Below are positions 8,771-18,296 of a stretch of DNA of 64,000 nt, piece after piece (positions within the stretch are counted from its first letter, which is position 1; each line of letters begins with the position of its first letter). Origin of the DNA: Winogradskyella sp. (GTDB lineage Bacteria > Bacteroidota > Bacteroidia > Flavobacteriales > Flavobacteriaceae). The notes under the pieces were generated by a model. The model had not been told where the DNA came from, made no database searches, and worked only from the letters and a program-made list of their open reading frames with translations. The position numbers were made by a program, and so were the translations under genes. The stretch spans positions 1 through 64,000 of the forward strand of contig JAOEWO010000003.1 in the NCBI GenBank assembly GCA_028383925.1, in the 5' to 3' direction.

Positions 8771-9412
8771 ATGCTTTTTAATTCGTTTTTAGAATCTGTA
8801 GTAAAAATAAAACATCTCAGTTTGTTTGGCGAAGCTTCGCACGCAAAAATGTCTCCGCCTTACCGTTTAGAGCTTGCAGCTAAAATGAAAGAAAAGTCTA
8901 AAGACGCTAAAAAAGCGGGTGTTATGGCTTTGTTTTATCCAAATGCTAAAAATGAAACTCATTTAGTTTTAATACTCCGTAAAACGTATAAAGGGGTACA
9001 TTCTGGTCAAGTAGGTTTTCCTGGCGGTAGATATGAAGAAGAAGATAAAGATTTAATGATAACAGCCATACGCGAAACAGAAGAAGAAGTTGGTGTACCA
9101 AAAGCTATGGTTGAAGTTTTAAAAACAATGTCGCCTTTATTTATTCCACCAAGTAATTTTATGGTACATCCCTATTTAGCAATTTCAGAGACCACACCTC
9201 ATTTTATAAAACAAGATGAAGAAGTAGAAGGTATTATAGAAGTTAGTTTAGTAGATTTTTTAGACGAAACAAATAGTATAACTGCAAGAGTACCAACATC
9301 TTTTAATGTAGAAGTTGATGTGCCTGCGTTTTATTTAAACGGTCACAAGGTTTGGGGTGCAACAGCGATGATGCTTGGTGAGCTAAAAGACTTGTTAAAA
9401 GAAGTTTTATAG
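8771..9412 (+). CDS. Nudix hydrolase, CoA pyrophosphatase type
   Basis: A 213-residue cytoplasmic Nudix protein. The box starts at GFPGGRYEEEDKD and ends at AIRETEEEVGV (about residues 78-107). The 14-residue spacing between GG and RE is that of the NudL/CoA-diphosphatase subgroup rather than of generic MutT. The family cleaves CoA to 3'-phospho-ADP and 4'-phosphopantetheine. The N-terminal region with HxKMxP-like spacing fits flavobacterial homologues and supports the start at 8771. Divergent from the cyclophilin gene. Confidence 0.9.
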   Translation: MLFNSFLESVVKIKHLSLFGEASHAKMSPPYRLELAAKMKEKSKDAKKAGVMALFYPNAKNETHLVLILRKTYKGVHSGQVGFPGGRYEEEDKDLMITAIRETEEEVGVPKAMVEVLKTMSPLFIPPSNFMVHPYLAISETTPHFIKQDEEVEGIIEVSLVDFLDETNSITARVPTSFNVEVDVPAFYLNGHKVWGATAMMLGELKDLLKEVL

Positions 9413-9425
9413 CCTATCTATTTAT

Positions 9426-9433
9426 TACATTTG
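9426..9433 (+). promoter_or_regulatory. Candidate -7 promoter box
   Basis: TACATTTG fits the Bacteroidota -7 consensus TAnnTTTG and lies 27 bases before the acyltransferase start codon. No convincing -33 TTTG is seen, so this rests on the -7 box alone. Confidence 0.4.
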
Positions 9434-9459
9434 TAGTTGACAAAAATTAAAAATTTAAT

Positions 9460-10260
9460 ATGGGATTATTTAAAAAAAATCCTTTCGGACATATACTTTG
9501 GGTTAAAAAATGGCTAATTAGGCTATTAGGTGTAGCTACACACAGACGCTTTAGAGGTTTTAATGAGTTACAAGTAGAAGGTTCTGAGATTTTAAAAAAC
9601 TTACCAGATACTAATGTCTTATTTATATCTAATCACCAAACGTACTTTGCTGATGTAATTGCAATGTTTCACGTATTTAATGCGAGTTTAAGTGGTCGTT
9701 TAGACAACATTAAAAATGTAGGTTATTTATGGAATCCTAAATTAAACATGTATTACGTAGCGGCAAAAGAGACCATGAAGTCTGGTTTGCTTCCTAAGAT
9801 ATTTGCTTATACAGGTTCTATAAGTATTGAGCGCACATGGCGATCTCAAGGTAAAGATGTAAATCGCCAAGTTAAAATGAGCGATATAACTATGATTAAA
9901 ACAGCCTTAGATGATGGTTGGGTTGTTACATTTCCTCAAGGTACAACAACCCCTTTTAAGCCTATTAGAAAAGGAACTGCGCACATTATAAAAAAGTATC
10001 AACCTATAGTTGTACCCATAGTTATTGACGGTTTTAGACGTTCTTTTGATAAAAAAGGACTTCGTATTAAAAAGAAAAATATTTATCAATCTTTTGAAGT
10101 AAAGGAGCCGCTAAAAATAGATTACGAAAATGAGTCTATTGCAGATATTGTAGAAAAAATTGAATACGCTATAGAACAGCACCCATCATTCTTAAAAGTA
10201 ATTCCACAAGAAGAAATTGAAGAAAAAGAGCGTTTAAACAAGGAGCTAAGAGATTGGTAG
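9460..10260 (+). CDS. Lysophospholipid acyltransferase family protein
   Basis: A 266-residue PlsC-like acyltransferase, probably membrane-associated and acting in phospholipid synthesis or remodelling. Motif I is SNHQTYFADV (about residues 54-63), with five residues between His and Asp instead of the usual four. Motif II is GSISIERTW. Motif III reads FPQGTTT where FPEGTR is usual, so the Glu is replaced by Gln. These departures suggest a divergent subfamily and make the exact acceptor uncertain. It is a single-gene unit preceded by a TAnnTTTG box. Confidence 0.8.
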   Translation: MGLFKKNPFGHILWVKKWLIRLLGVATHRRFRGFNELQVEGSEILKNLPDTNVLFISNHQTYFADVIAMFHVFNASLSGRLDNIKNVGYLWNPKLNMYYVAAKETMKSGLLPKIFAYTGSISIERTWRSQGKDVNRQVKMSDITMIKTALDDGWVVTFPQGTTTPFKPIRKGTAHIIKKYQPIVVPIVIDGFRRSFDKKGLRIKKKNIYQSFEVKEPLKIDYENESIADIVEKIEYAIEQHPSFLKVIPQEEIEEKERLNKELRDW

Positions 10261-10518
10261 TTATTTTAAGTATTAGACAATAGTACTAATTACACAATAC
10301 ATCTTTGCGTTTTTTTGACTCTGCGAGCATTACAATATTTTTTGAATTTTGAGTCTATAGTTTACATATTATACACTAATAGCTATACCCTATATCTTTG
10401 CAACTTTGATTGAGTTTAATTTAAAAGCTTGTTTATTGAGTTAAACTTTTGTTTCTCATCTACAAATAAAGCTACTGTTGTTATGCAGTTTTAATACCTT
10501 TTTCACACAAGTTTTAAT

Positions 10519-11151
10519 TTACAATTCTAATTTTTTTAATTCGTCATAATTTTTATTGAGGCGTTTTAACAGTATGCCATAAATAACTCTATAGAAAAAC
10601 CATAGTATAAGTAGTATTAACGCAGCAACAATGACAACAACCAAATAGATAACGAACATCTGACTGGTACTTGCTTCTAAGATTTGCTCATGAAATTCGG
10701 GATTTTCTAAATATTCAAAATAGAGAGAAAGCGGAATTGAAATAAAAATTAAGGAAAGGTTAAATACAACATAATATTTAATGACTTTACGTGTTTGTAA
10801 AATACTCTCCATTAATTTTTTAGCGCTGTCTGTAGAGGAAATAGATTTGTAAGATTTATACAAGAAATAGATAAAGAGTAGAATAACAAAATAACTAAAT
10901 ATATTTAAAGCTACAAAAAGTGGGTTCTCATAACTCGTATCTAACTTCTCCTTAAAAGTTGTAGAAAGGTAATAGGGTAAAATGCCTGCCAATAGCCAAA
11001 ACACAAGTTCACCAATACCTATATATAATAATGTCTTTACAATCGATGATGATTTTTTATGCACCATTTTATAAAGATCCGTGTCAGAATAGCTCTTATA
11101 GTCTGTAGAGTCTTTATTCCAATCTTTTTTTAATAAATCTAATTCATCCAT
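10519..11151 (-). CDS. Membrane protein paired with an ECF sigma factor (putative anti-sigma role)
   Basis: A 210-residue protein with a soluble N-terminus of about 38 residues (MDELDLLKKDWNKDS) and four hydrophobic helices (near residues 40-60, 85-105, 125-145 and 168-190). No zinc-binding anti-sigma motif is visible. It starts five bases after the sigma factor stop, so it is co-transcribed with it. The short N-terminal tail with an acidic/Trp motif is common in flavobacterial sigma-partner membrane proteins. An anti-sigma role is inferred from position. Confidence 0.65.
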   Translation of the reverse strand: MDELDLLKKDWNKDSTDYKSYSDTDLYKMVHKKSSSIVKTLLYIGIGELVFWLLAGILPYYLSTTFKEKLDTSYENPLFVALNIFSYFVILLFIYFLYKSYKSISSTDSAKKLMESILQTRKVIKYYVVFNLSLIFISIPLSLYFEYLENPEFHEQILEASTSQMFVIYLVVVIVAALILLILWFFYRVIYGILLKRLNKNYDELKKLEL

Positions 11152-11156
11152 ATCGT

Positions 11157-11651
11157 TTACGGATTTAATATTGTTTTTAATTTCTTTTTCACACGGTTCA
11201 TTTTAACACGTGCATTGACTTCGCTAATTCCTAAAGTCGCGCTTATTTCTCTATAGTCTTTATCTTCTAAATACAAGAAGACTAAAGCCTTTTCTATATC
11301 ATTTAATTGATGTACCGCTTTGTATAAGAGTTTTAATTGTTGCTCTTCAGTATCATCATATTCTTCTGCTTTAATCTTAAACTCAACCGCATCAAACTGT
11401 TGCGTACTTATGCGTCGTTTAGATTTTCTGTACAACGTAATAGCCGTATTTAAACCCACACGATACATCCATGTGCTAAATTTTGAGTCACCTCTAAACT
11501 TAGGATACGCTCGCCATAACTGAATTGTAATTTCTTGAAACAAATCGTTATGCGCATCTGCATTGTTGGTATATAAACGACATACCTTATGCACAATGTT
11601 TTGATGCGTTTGCAACTGTTCTACAAAACTATGTTCGAGTTCTTTATTCAA
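11157..11651 (-). CDS. ECF-type RNA polymerase sigma factor
   Basis: A 164-residue sigma-70 family protein. Region 2 spans about residues 8-78 (NDLFQEITIQLWRAYPKF; FSTWMYRVGLNTAI) and region 4 about residues 105-160, with the helix-turn-helix DYREISATLGISEVNARVKM. No region 3 is present, as expected for ECF factors. It is intact and is followed at once by a membrane protein that may be its regulator. It contrasts with the broken ECF gene at 46978. Target genes cannot be told from sequence. Confidence 0.93.
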   Translation of the reverse strand: MNKELEHSFVEQLQTHQNIVHKVCRLYTNNADAHNDLFQEITIQLWRAYPKFRGDSKFSTWMYRVGLNTAITLYRKSKRRISTQQFDAVEFKIKAEEYDDTEEQQLKLLYKAVHQLNDIEKALVFLYLEDKDYREISATLGISEVNARVKMNRVKKKLKTILNP

Positions 11652-11877
11652 TTATTAAAGGTGGTTAGTTATTTAATTAGTAGTTAGACTATACGTTATG
11701 TTACAGTTTTAAACTATAAAATTCTCTTTTTTTCAAATATATTCAATTCATCATTGAAATTTTACAGTTCGGTATTATAGAATTTTAAACACTACTAAAA
11801 AGATTGAAGTTTGTCTCATCAATTTAAACTGATGTATTTCAGAATCAAAAAACAAACATTTAATTACTAATCACTCC

Positions 11878-14028
11878 ATGAAACATTTTATTACAATTTT
11901 TATCTGCTTTCTATCTGCACTTACTTTTTCGCAAACTGAGATAACAGGTATTGTCTTAGATAATAAAAATCAACCTATTATTGGTGCTAATGTTTATTTA
12001 GAAGGTACTTATGATGGTGACACTACAAATGAAGACGGTAAATTTCAATTTACAACAGCAGAAAAAGGGACCCAACGTCTTGTTATTTCTTACATGTCTT
12101 ACGAAACCAAAACTATTGTGCAAGACGTTAAAAAGTTATCTAAGCTTCAAGTTAAATTAAGAGAAGATGTAGAAACGTTAGATGCTGTAGTTTTAAGTGC
12201 AGGTACTTTTGAAGCTAATGATAATAGTAAAGTTTCTGTATTAAAACCTTTAGATGTCGTAACCACGGCTAGTGCTTTGGGCGATTTTGTAGGTGCTTTG
12301 CAAACACTACCTGGCACGTCTAACGTCGCAGAAGATGGGCGTTTATTTGTAAGAGGTGGTGATGCCGATGAAACTCAAATTTTTATAGATGGTATTAGAG
12401 TGTTTACACCTTATGCGCCAACAACCAATAATCTGCCAACTCGAGGACGCTATTCTCCATTTTTATTTGATGGAATTACGTTTTCAACAGGTGGTTATTC
12501 GTCAGAGTTTGGGCAAGCTTTATCAAGTGTCTTACTATTAAATACCATAGACGAGCCAGATCAAGAAAAAACAGAAATAGGTATTTTATCTGTTGGTGCA
12601 ACGGTTGGTAATACTCAAAAATGGGACACATCTTCACTAAGCGTTAATGCGTCTTACATAAATTTAGGCCCTTATTTTGAAATATTTAAAAATAGAAACG
12701 ATTGGGGAAAACCGTTTCAAGGAGCGCAGGGTGAGTTGGTGTTTAGACAACGGTTAAAAAATGGCTTATTTAAGTTTTATGCCGCTTTTGATACTGCATC
12801 GTTTGCACTAACCCAAGAAGATATCAACTTTGAAGAGGGTATAGATTTTAAGTTAAACAACAACAACTTTTATCTCAACACCTCGTATAAAGGTATCTTA
12901 GGGAATAACTGGAGCTTAACTACTGGTTTAAGTTATACTTACGCTAATAATGAACAAGGTGTTATAACTACAGACATTAATGATACCGAAAAATCTGTAC
13001 ATCTAAAACTAAAAGTAAAGAAACGCTTTAGTAGCAGGTTTAAATTAAACTTTGGTGTGGAACAATTTATGACCGATTTTAATGAAAATGTAACAGACGC
13101 ATTTCTTAATGATACGTACGGATTTAAAAATAATATTACAGCAGGGTTTGCCGAAGCTGATGTTATATTTTCAAAAGATTTAGCCTTAAAATTAGGGTTA
13201 AGAGCAGATTACAGTTCTATTTTTGGTGATACAGATATTGCTCCAAGGGTAGCCTTAGCTTATAAAACATCAACAAACGGCCAATTTTCTTTAGCTTATG
13301 GTAACTTTTATCAAAATCCAAATAGTGCTGTTTTAAAGTTTGAACAAGACTTACAAGCGCGTAAAACGTCACATTATATTGTTAACTATCAATATATTAA
13401 TAATGGCAAAATTTTTAGAGCAGAAGCTTACAGAAAAGATTACGATAACTTGGTAAAGTTTGATACCGATTTTGCAACTATTAATACTAATTTTAATGCT
13501 TCTGGTTATGGCTATGCGCAAGGATTAGACTTGTTTTGGCGCGACAATACAAGTATAAAAAACTTAGATTATTGGGCAAGTTATTCTTACTTAGATACAC
13601 AACGCGATTACAGAAATTTTGAAACAGCTGCACAACCTAACTATGCAACCAAGCACAATTTATCGCTTGTAGGAAAATATTGGATAGACGATTGGAAAAG
13701 CCAAATAGGTTTGGCTTATGGTTTTTCTTCAGGACGACCTTATACCAACCCTAATACTAGTAAGTTTTTAAGCGAACGCACTAAGGCTTTTAATAGCTTA
13801 AGCGTTAATTGGGCGTACTTATTGAGTCCGCAAAAAATTCTATATTTCTCAGTAAATAATGTCTTAGGATTTAGAAATATTAATGGTTATCAATATGCAA
13901 ATACACCAAATTTTAATGGCCAGTTTAGCAGAAGAGCATTAACACCAGGTGCCGATCAATTTTTTGTAGTTGCCTTTTTCTGGACGATTAGTGAGGACGG
14001 TACAGATAACCAATTAAATAATTTATAA
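11878..14028 (+). CDS. TonB-dependent receptor with carboxypeptidase-regulatory-like domain
   Basis: A 716-residue outer-membrane protein. A signal peptide (1-18) precedes a CarboxypepD_reg-like domain (about 22-105, ITGIVLDNKNQPIIGANV), then a plug domain (115-225; ALQTLPGTSNVAEDGRLFVRGG) and a beta-barrel ending in an aromatic-rich strand. It should use TonB/ExbBD energy to import a ligand; no SusD partner adjoins, so a SusC-type polysaccharide role is not indicated. The length is on the short side for the family (700-1000). It is a single gene facing the thioredoxin-like gene; the ligand is unknown. Confidence 0.92.
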   Translation: MKHFITIFICFLSALTFSQTEITGIVLDNKNQPIIGANVYLEGTYDGDTTNEDGKFQFTTAEKGTQRLVISYMSYETKTIVQDVKKLSKLQVKLREDVETLDAVVLSAGTFEANDNSKVSVLKPLDVVTTASALGDFVGALQTLPGTSNVAEDGRLFVRGGDADETQIFIDGIRVFTPYAPTTNNLPTRGRYSPFLFDGITFSTGGYSSEFGQALSSVLLLNTIDEPDQEKTEIGILSVGATVGNTQKWDTSSLSVNASYINLGPYFEIFKNRNDWGKPFQGAQGELVFRQRLKNGLFKFYAAFDTASFALTQEDINFEEGIDFKLNNNNFYLNTSYKGILGNNWSLTTGLSYTYANNEQGVITTDINDTEKSVHLKLKVKKRFSSRFKLNFGVEQFMTDFNENVTDAFLNDTYGFKNNITAGFAEADVIFSKDLALKLGLRADYSSIFGDTDIAPRVALAYKTSTNGQFSLAYGNFYQNPNSAVLKFEQDLQARKTSHYIVNYQYINNGKIFRAEAYRKDYDNLVKFDTDFATINTNFNASGYGYAQGLDLFWRDNTSIKNLDYWASYSYLDTQRDYRNFETAAQPNYATKHNLSLVGKYWIDDWKSQIGLAYGFSSGRPYTNPNTSKFLSERTKAFNSLSVNWAYLLSPQKILYFSVNNVLGFRNINGYQYANTPNFNGQFSRRALTPGADQFFVVAFFWTISEDGTDNQLNNL

Positions 14029-14044
14029 ATAAGCTTAGTGGGTT

Positions 14045-14599
14045 TTACTTCCATTTTATATTACAACCCATACTTGGCTTTTGGCCCGAGTTTATAGACC
14101 TGTTTTCAACAAGAGCATTCATGGCATGTCTTAGATCAATACCAGTTACTGGTATGCCATTTCCTGGTCTAGATTGGTCTAATTCCCCTGTGTAAACCAA
14201 TTCTAAATTACCATTAAATAAAAAGAAATCTGGCGTACAAGCCGCATCATAAGCCTTAGCTATTTCTTGGGTTTCATCGTACAAATACGGAAAAGGGTAG
14301 TGGTTAGCTTTAGCGTGCGTGTGCATAAATTCTGGTCCATCTTGAGGGTAATTTACCGCATCATTGCTAGAAATAGCAATGGTACTAATACCTTTTAAGG
14401 CAAAGTCGTTAGCGAGTTGTACCAATTGTTTGTTTATATGTATTACAAACGGACAATGATTACATATAAACATTACCAACGTACCATTATCACCTTTTAA
14501 ACTCGACAAAGATTTTAGTTGATTGTCCTTGGTATCTATCAAATTAAATTTTGGTGCTTTGGTGCCAAGTGGTAACATATTTGAAGGAGTTAATGCCAT
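14045..14599 (-). CDS. Thioredoxin-like / redoxin family protein
   Basis: A 184-residue AhpC/TSA-redoxin-like protein with no signal peptide. The active-site region is LVMFICNHCPFVIHI, a CxxC motif (CNHC) near residues 46-49, and the fold continues with a DFFLFNGNLELVYTGELD segment. This subgroup, with the CNHCPFV signature, is widespread and its substrate is unresolved; a thiol oxidoreductase role is assumed. The gene is convergent with the TonB receptor (16 bp apart) and divergent from the tRNA-binding protein (33 bp apart). Confidence 0.88.
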   Translation of the reverse strand: MALTPSNMLPLGTKAPKFNLIDTKDNQLKSLSSLKGDNGTLVMFICNHCPFVIHINKQLVQLANDFALKGISTIAISSNDAVNYPQDGPEFMHTHAKANHYPFPYLYDETQEIAKAYDAACTPDFFLFNGNLELVYTGELDQSRPGNGIPVTGIDLRHAMNALVENRSINSGQKPSMGCNIKWK

Positions 14600-14632
14600 T
14601 GTAGTTTTAAGTTTATTTACTAATTTTAATGC

Positions 14633-14968
14633 ATGGAAAAGATAATAACATTTGAAGACTTTACAAAGGTAGATTTACGAATAGGAACTATTACTGCGGT
14701 TGACGATTTTCCTAACGCACACAAACCAGCTTACAAACTCACTATAGATTTTGGTGATTTGGGTGTAAAACAATCATCTGCTCAAATAACAACACGTTAT
14801 AAAAAAGAAGATTTATTGCAACGGCAAATTGTTGCTGTGGTTAATTTTCCTAAAAAACAAATAGCTGATTTTATGAGCGAATGTTTAGTTATGGGTGCTG
14901 TAAAAGAAGCTGATGTCTATTTGTTACTTCCTGAAACTAAGGTAAAAAATGGAACACAGGTGAGTTGA
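14633..14968 (+). CDS. CsaA-like tRNA-binding protein
   Basis: A 111-residue single-domain protein of the tRNA-binding OB-fold family (MetG C-terminal/CsaA type). The family opening FxxVDLRIGTI is present at residues 8-18, and the conserved NFPKKQIADFMSECLVMG block lies near residues 71-88. It fills the whole protein, as in CsaA and YgjH. The family binds tRNA non-specifically and has been linked to chaperone-like activity in Bacillus. Start and length agree with the family. Confidence 0.9.
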   Translation: MEKIITFEDFTKVDLRIGTITAVDDFPNAHKPAYKLTIDFGDLGVKQSSAQITTRYKKEDLLQRQIVAVVNFPKKQIADFMSECLVMGAVKEADVYLLLPETKVKNGTQVS

Positions 14969-15016
14969 TTTAACTTCTCTTTTGTCTGACTTTTATTTTT
15001 GAAATACAGACAATTA

Positions 15017-15096
15017 GTATCTAACTTTTTGAGGCTGTTTAAAATCCGATAGGATTTTTGTAAGTAGGCTAGGAAGGTTGGAAATCAATTAGATAC
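15017..15096. repeat. Long imperfect stem-loop with nested hairpin
   Basis: Outer arms GTATCTAA (15017-15024) and TTAGATAC (15089-15096) are perfect inverted repeats. Inside them AAATCC and GGATTT form a second hairpin around a GATA loop (about 15042-15057). The structure lies just downstream of the unrecognised membrane gene at 15105. It lacks a clean T-tract next to the stem, so I do not call it a terminator. Confidence 0.5.
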
Positions 15097-15104
15097 GGTG
15101 TTAC

Positions 15105-15494
15105 CTAACGTTTTTTATTTTTTAATTGTCCGATAAATAGTATTATAAAACTCAACATCCAAATCCCAAATCCAATTCCAGGTTTTACGTTAGCATAAGC
15201 ACCTCCTTCATCTAATGGTATTCTTGTGATTCCGAATGTGAATAATCCAAAAACTATTGTCAAAACAGATATTGTTATTTTGAATTTTTTGATTTTTTTT
15301 TCAAAAATTAAATTAAAAAAATATAAGTTGTTGGCAAGCCAAGGAAGAAAGATGAAAATATCAAATTCAAAAACCCCAATTAACCCAAGAATTAATCCAA
15401 AAATCCCTATAACTCCAGCTCCAAAAAATATCGGTAAAATTAGCGCAATTCCATAAAGAAGAATTGAAATGTTTTTGAAGGTAAGTTTTATCAT
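15105..15494 (-). CDS. Small four-helix membrane protein, unrecognised
   Basis: A 129-residue, very hydrophobic protein with about four membrane helices (residues 8-28, 32-55, 75-95 and 105-125) and basic ends. I recognise no family. The gene is isolated: a structured non-coding stretch lies on its 3' side and a 207-bp AT-rich gap on its 5' side. Its unusually Phe/Ile-rich content could mean foreign origin, but that is only an impression. Confidence 0.6.
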   Translation of the reverse strand: MIKLTFKNISILLYGIALILPIFFGAGVIGIFGLILGLIGVFEFDIFIFLPWLANNLYFFNLIFEKKIKKFKITISVLTIVFGLFTFGITRIPLDEGGAYANVKPGIGFGIWMLSFIILFIGQLKNKKR

Positions 15495-15701
15495 TTATTA
15501 AATTGTCTTAGACATCGCTATTGTCATCATTATTCCAATATATAGAAGTGGAGTAGCGCTGAATAAAATCTAAACTAAGTTGTTTTTTTAGTCCAATTTA
15601 TATTTCGAAGTCTAATGTTCAATGTTTGATTAAATGTTAGACAACTTACTTAAAACAAATGTTAACTCTATTAACATGCTATGGCTCTTTTAATACTATA
15701 A

Positions 15702-18209
15702 CTACATTTCCTCTCTAAAAAAGATCGCATTCATTAAGAGTTTATTGGTACCATACCAAAAGGCTCTAAAATTGGTATTATCTGTAAATGCAATAATGTT
15801 ACCACGGCCAATACTGCCAATTTTTAAAGGTACTGTGCGACTAATACTATCTAAGTTTTCTTCAGATATGTAACCACTTAGCAAAGGGTCTTTGGTATAT
15901 TGTATAGGATTGTTATAACTGTTTTTATCTGCTTTTATAAATAAAGTAGAATTTCTAAACATAGGTAACTTGTCATTTTTGTAACCAAAATTAATTGGAT
16001 GCGAGCGGTCTAATTGTGTTTCAAAAATGGCACCACCAATAACTTGTGCACCTCTAAAATCTCCACGTTGCTCGTAGCTTATGTTTTTGGCAATACGCTT
16101 ACTCTTTTTAAAATCGATGGTCATTAATTTTTTTGAATTAATCCAACGCAAAGCATTTTTATAAGCGACTAAAGTGCCACCATTTTGGATCCAAGTTTTC
16201 ATTTTTTTAGTATTTCCGTCATTTAACCCAGAAAATGAATTCACCATTATTATTGTATTATATCTACTGAGGTCTGCGCGACTAAAATTCTTGGTATCTA
16301 GTTTTGTGGCTATTATATCGTAGCGTGTATCTAATAAATGCCATATTTCACCAGCATCATAAGACGTCATTCCATCACCCACTAAAATGGCAACTTTTGG
16401 CAACTCTAAAGTTTTAAAGTTGTTACTACCAAGATCAATACCTTCGTTTAAACCTGTGGCTACGGCATCAACAGTAATATGACTTTCTTTTGCTATTTTA
16501 TTTAAAAATGTATAAATTTCTGAAGATGTCATATCCTGATTTTTTGCAGGAATCATTAATGTGCCGTAATCATAAGCTTTACCATTGGCACTAAAAGATG
16601 TCATACTCACTTTAGCTCTTAATCCTTTTTTTAAGACCTGATTTAAGAATTTTGGAGCGTAATATTCGTTCCATTCCAAAAGATACGCATATTCGCTTTT
16701 TGAGTTAACTCCACCTTGTTTGTGTTGTAAATCTTCAACAATATTACCTGCATTCGCTGTTGTTGTTTCTGTGTAATCTAAATTAAAAGCTAAAGGAAAC
16801 GTCCACGCAGAAATATCATAGAATAAACTGTCTTTAAACGTGGTTCGTTTTTCAAACATGGCATTAATCAATCGTGTATTCTTTTGATTTTTTGGGACCA
16901 CAAAGCTGTAGCCCTTCTTATAATTTTTACCGTTTTCAGAAAAGTCAGATTTTATATTATGAAAAGTAATATTATGACGTTTAAGTATTTCTGCTAAATG
17001 GTAGGTTTTTGCAGCGTCTTTTTCATCACCAAAAACAATAGCAGTTTTACCTTCTTTAGCTGCTTCTTTACGTGCGTTTTTAAAGAAATTATGCTGGTAA
17101 TTTAAAATCTCTTTGCGCATACCATTTGCTGCTGCAAGTGTAGATAATGCTGCTGTAAATTGATTTTTAATAGTAAAAGGAAACGTTAACAGACCATTAT
17201 CACTTTCTTGAATGTGTCCACGAGAACTGGCTTGCTCAAACAAAATACCGATACCTCCGTTAATATCTGGGAAGGTTGAGCCTTTACCATAATAAAAGTC
17301 ATCAAAACTTTCTTCAGAATAGTATAATGAACCTATTTTATCTAATGCTTTGGCATGGTAAGTTGCAATACCTTTGGTTAATTCTTGATTTAATTTTGGG
17401 GTTAATGGATGTGTACGCGACGGAATGCCTGGTTGAAAAAAGAAACTAGAATTAGTGCCCATTTCATGATGATCGGTTAAGATATTTGGTAACCAACTAT
17501 GATATGTTTTTATACGTGCTCTAGATTCTGGTAACTGTACAGGTAGCCAATCTCTGTTCATATCAAACCAATAGTGATTGGTGCGTCCACCAGGCCAAAT
17601 TTCGCTATATTCTCTATCGTTAGGGTCTGCATTTAGATTCATACTACGATTGGTATTTGCCCAATAGGCAAAGCGTTGTAAACCATCTGGATTTAAAGAA
17701 GGGTCAAATAAAATAACTGTATTATTTAGTAATTCATTGATTTTAGCACCTTGTGCTGCTGCCAAATAATAAGCTGCTAAAAGTGATGCATTAGATCCAC
17801 TTGGCTCATTACCATGAATTGAAAACCCTTGATATACAACTATGGGTCTGTTTTCTGCATTGGCAGTATCAGTTTCAGTAGCATTTATATGTGCTTGCTG
17901 AATGGCATTTATATTTTTATGATTTTGGGGAGCTGTTATGGTAAGTAAAAGTAGCGGTCTGTCTTCAAAAGTTTCACCTCTATTCTCAATTGTAATACGA
18001 CTTGACGCTTCTGCTAAGGCATACATATACTGCACTAACTTATCGTGTGTTATATGCCACTCGCCAACATTGTGCCCAATAATACTCTGTGGTGTTGGTA
18101 TGGTTGAGTCATACGTTACATCTTGTGGTAAATAATAAGATAATTCTGTTTGTGATTGCGAAAATAATGTGGTGGTTGCTAAAAATAAGAGTAGTGCAAT
18201 ACGTTGCAT
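15702..18209 (-). CDS. M14 family zinc carboxypeptidase, secreted
   Basis: An 835-residue exported peptidase with a signal peptide (1-18). The M14 domain covers about residues 60-370. Zinc ligands are visible as HGNEPSG (HxxE, near residue 134) and the later His in LTDHHEMG (near 246); a candidate catalytic Glu lies in ILFEQASSRG (near 328). The C-terminal half includes a GATase1-like region that may bind substrate or be structural. It would trim C-terminal residues from peptides outside the cytoplasm. Monocistronic, upstream of the PUR-protein terminator. Confidence 0.9.
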   Translation of the reverse strand: MQRIALLLFLATTTLFSQSQTELSYYLPQDVTYDSTIPTPQSIIGHNVGEWHITHDKLVQYMYALAEASSRITIENRGETFEDRPLLLLTITAPQNHKNINAIQQAHINATETDTANAENRPIVVYQGFSIHGNEPSGSNASLLAAYYLAAAQGAKINELLNNTVILFDPSLNPDGLQRFAYWANTNRSMNLNADPNDREYSEIWPGGRTNHYWFDMNRDWLPVQLPESRARIKTYHSWLPNILTDHHEMGTNSSFFFQPGIPSRTHPLTPKLNQELTKGIATYHAKALDKIGSLYYSEESFDDFYYGKGSTFPDINGGIGILFEQASSRGHIQESDNGLLTFPFTIKNQFTAALSTLAAANGMRKEILNYQHNFFKNARKEAAKEGKTAIVFGDEKDAAKTYHLAEILKRHNITFHNIKSDFSENGKNYKKGYSFVVPKNQKNTRLINAMFEKRTTFKDSLFYDISAWTFPLAFNLDYTETTTANAGNIVEDLQHKQGGVNSKSEYAYLLEWNEYYAPKFLNQVLKKGLRAKVSMTSFSANGKAYDYGTLMIPAKNQDMTSSEIYTFLNKIAKESHITVDAVATGLNEGIDLGSNNFKTLELPKVAILVGDGMTSYDAGEIWHLLDTRYDIIATKLDTKNFSRADLSRYNTIIMVNSFSGLNDGNTKKMKTWIQNGGTLVAYKNALRWINSKKLMTIDFKKSKRIAKNISYEQRGDFRGAQVIGGAIFETQLDRSHPINFGYKNDKLPMFRNSTLFIKADKNSYNNPIQYTKDPLLSGYISEENLDSISRTVPLKIGSIGRGNIIAFTDNTNFRAFWYGTNKLLMNAIFFREEM

Positions 18210-18244
18210 AAATATAAATAAGGTTGGTTAATGTCTAAAAATAG

Positions 18245-18273
18245 AAAAACCGTTACGAAGCGTAACGGTTTTT
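18245..18273 (-). terminator. Intrinsic terminator of the PUR-family gene
   Basis: A perfect 13-bp stem (18245-18257 with 18261-18273) with a 3-base loop. A and T runs on both sides allow it to work in both directions. It lies 24 bp past the stop of the minus-strand PUR-family gene. Confidence 0.85.
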
Positions 18274-18296
18274 ATTATAATTTAACACATGGTGTT

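Noticed and set aside
11878..14028. TonB receptor considered as SusC of a polysaccharide utilisation locus
   Set aside because: No SusD partner or glycoside hydrolase lies nearby and the protein is shorter than SusC.
15017..15494. Considered an integron-type gene cassette
   Set aside because: No integrase, no recognisable attC core sites and no second cassette are visible.
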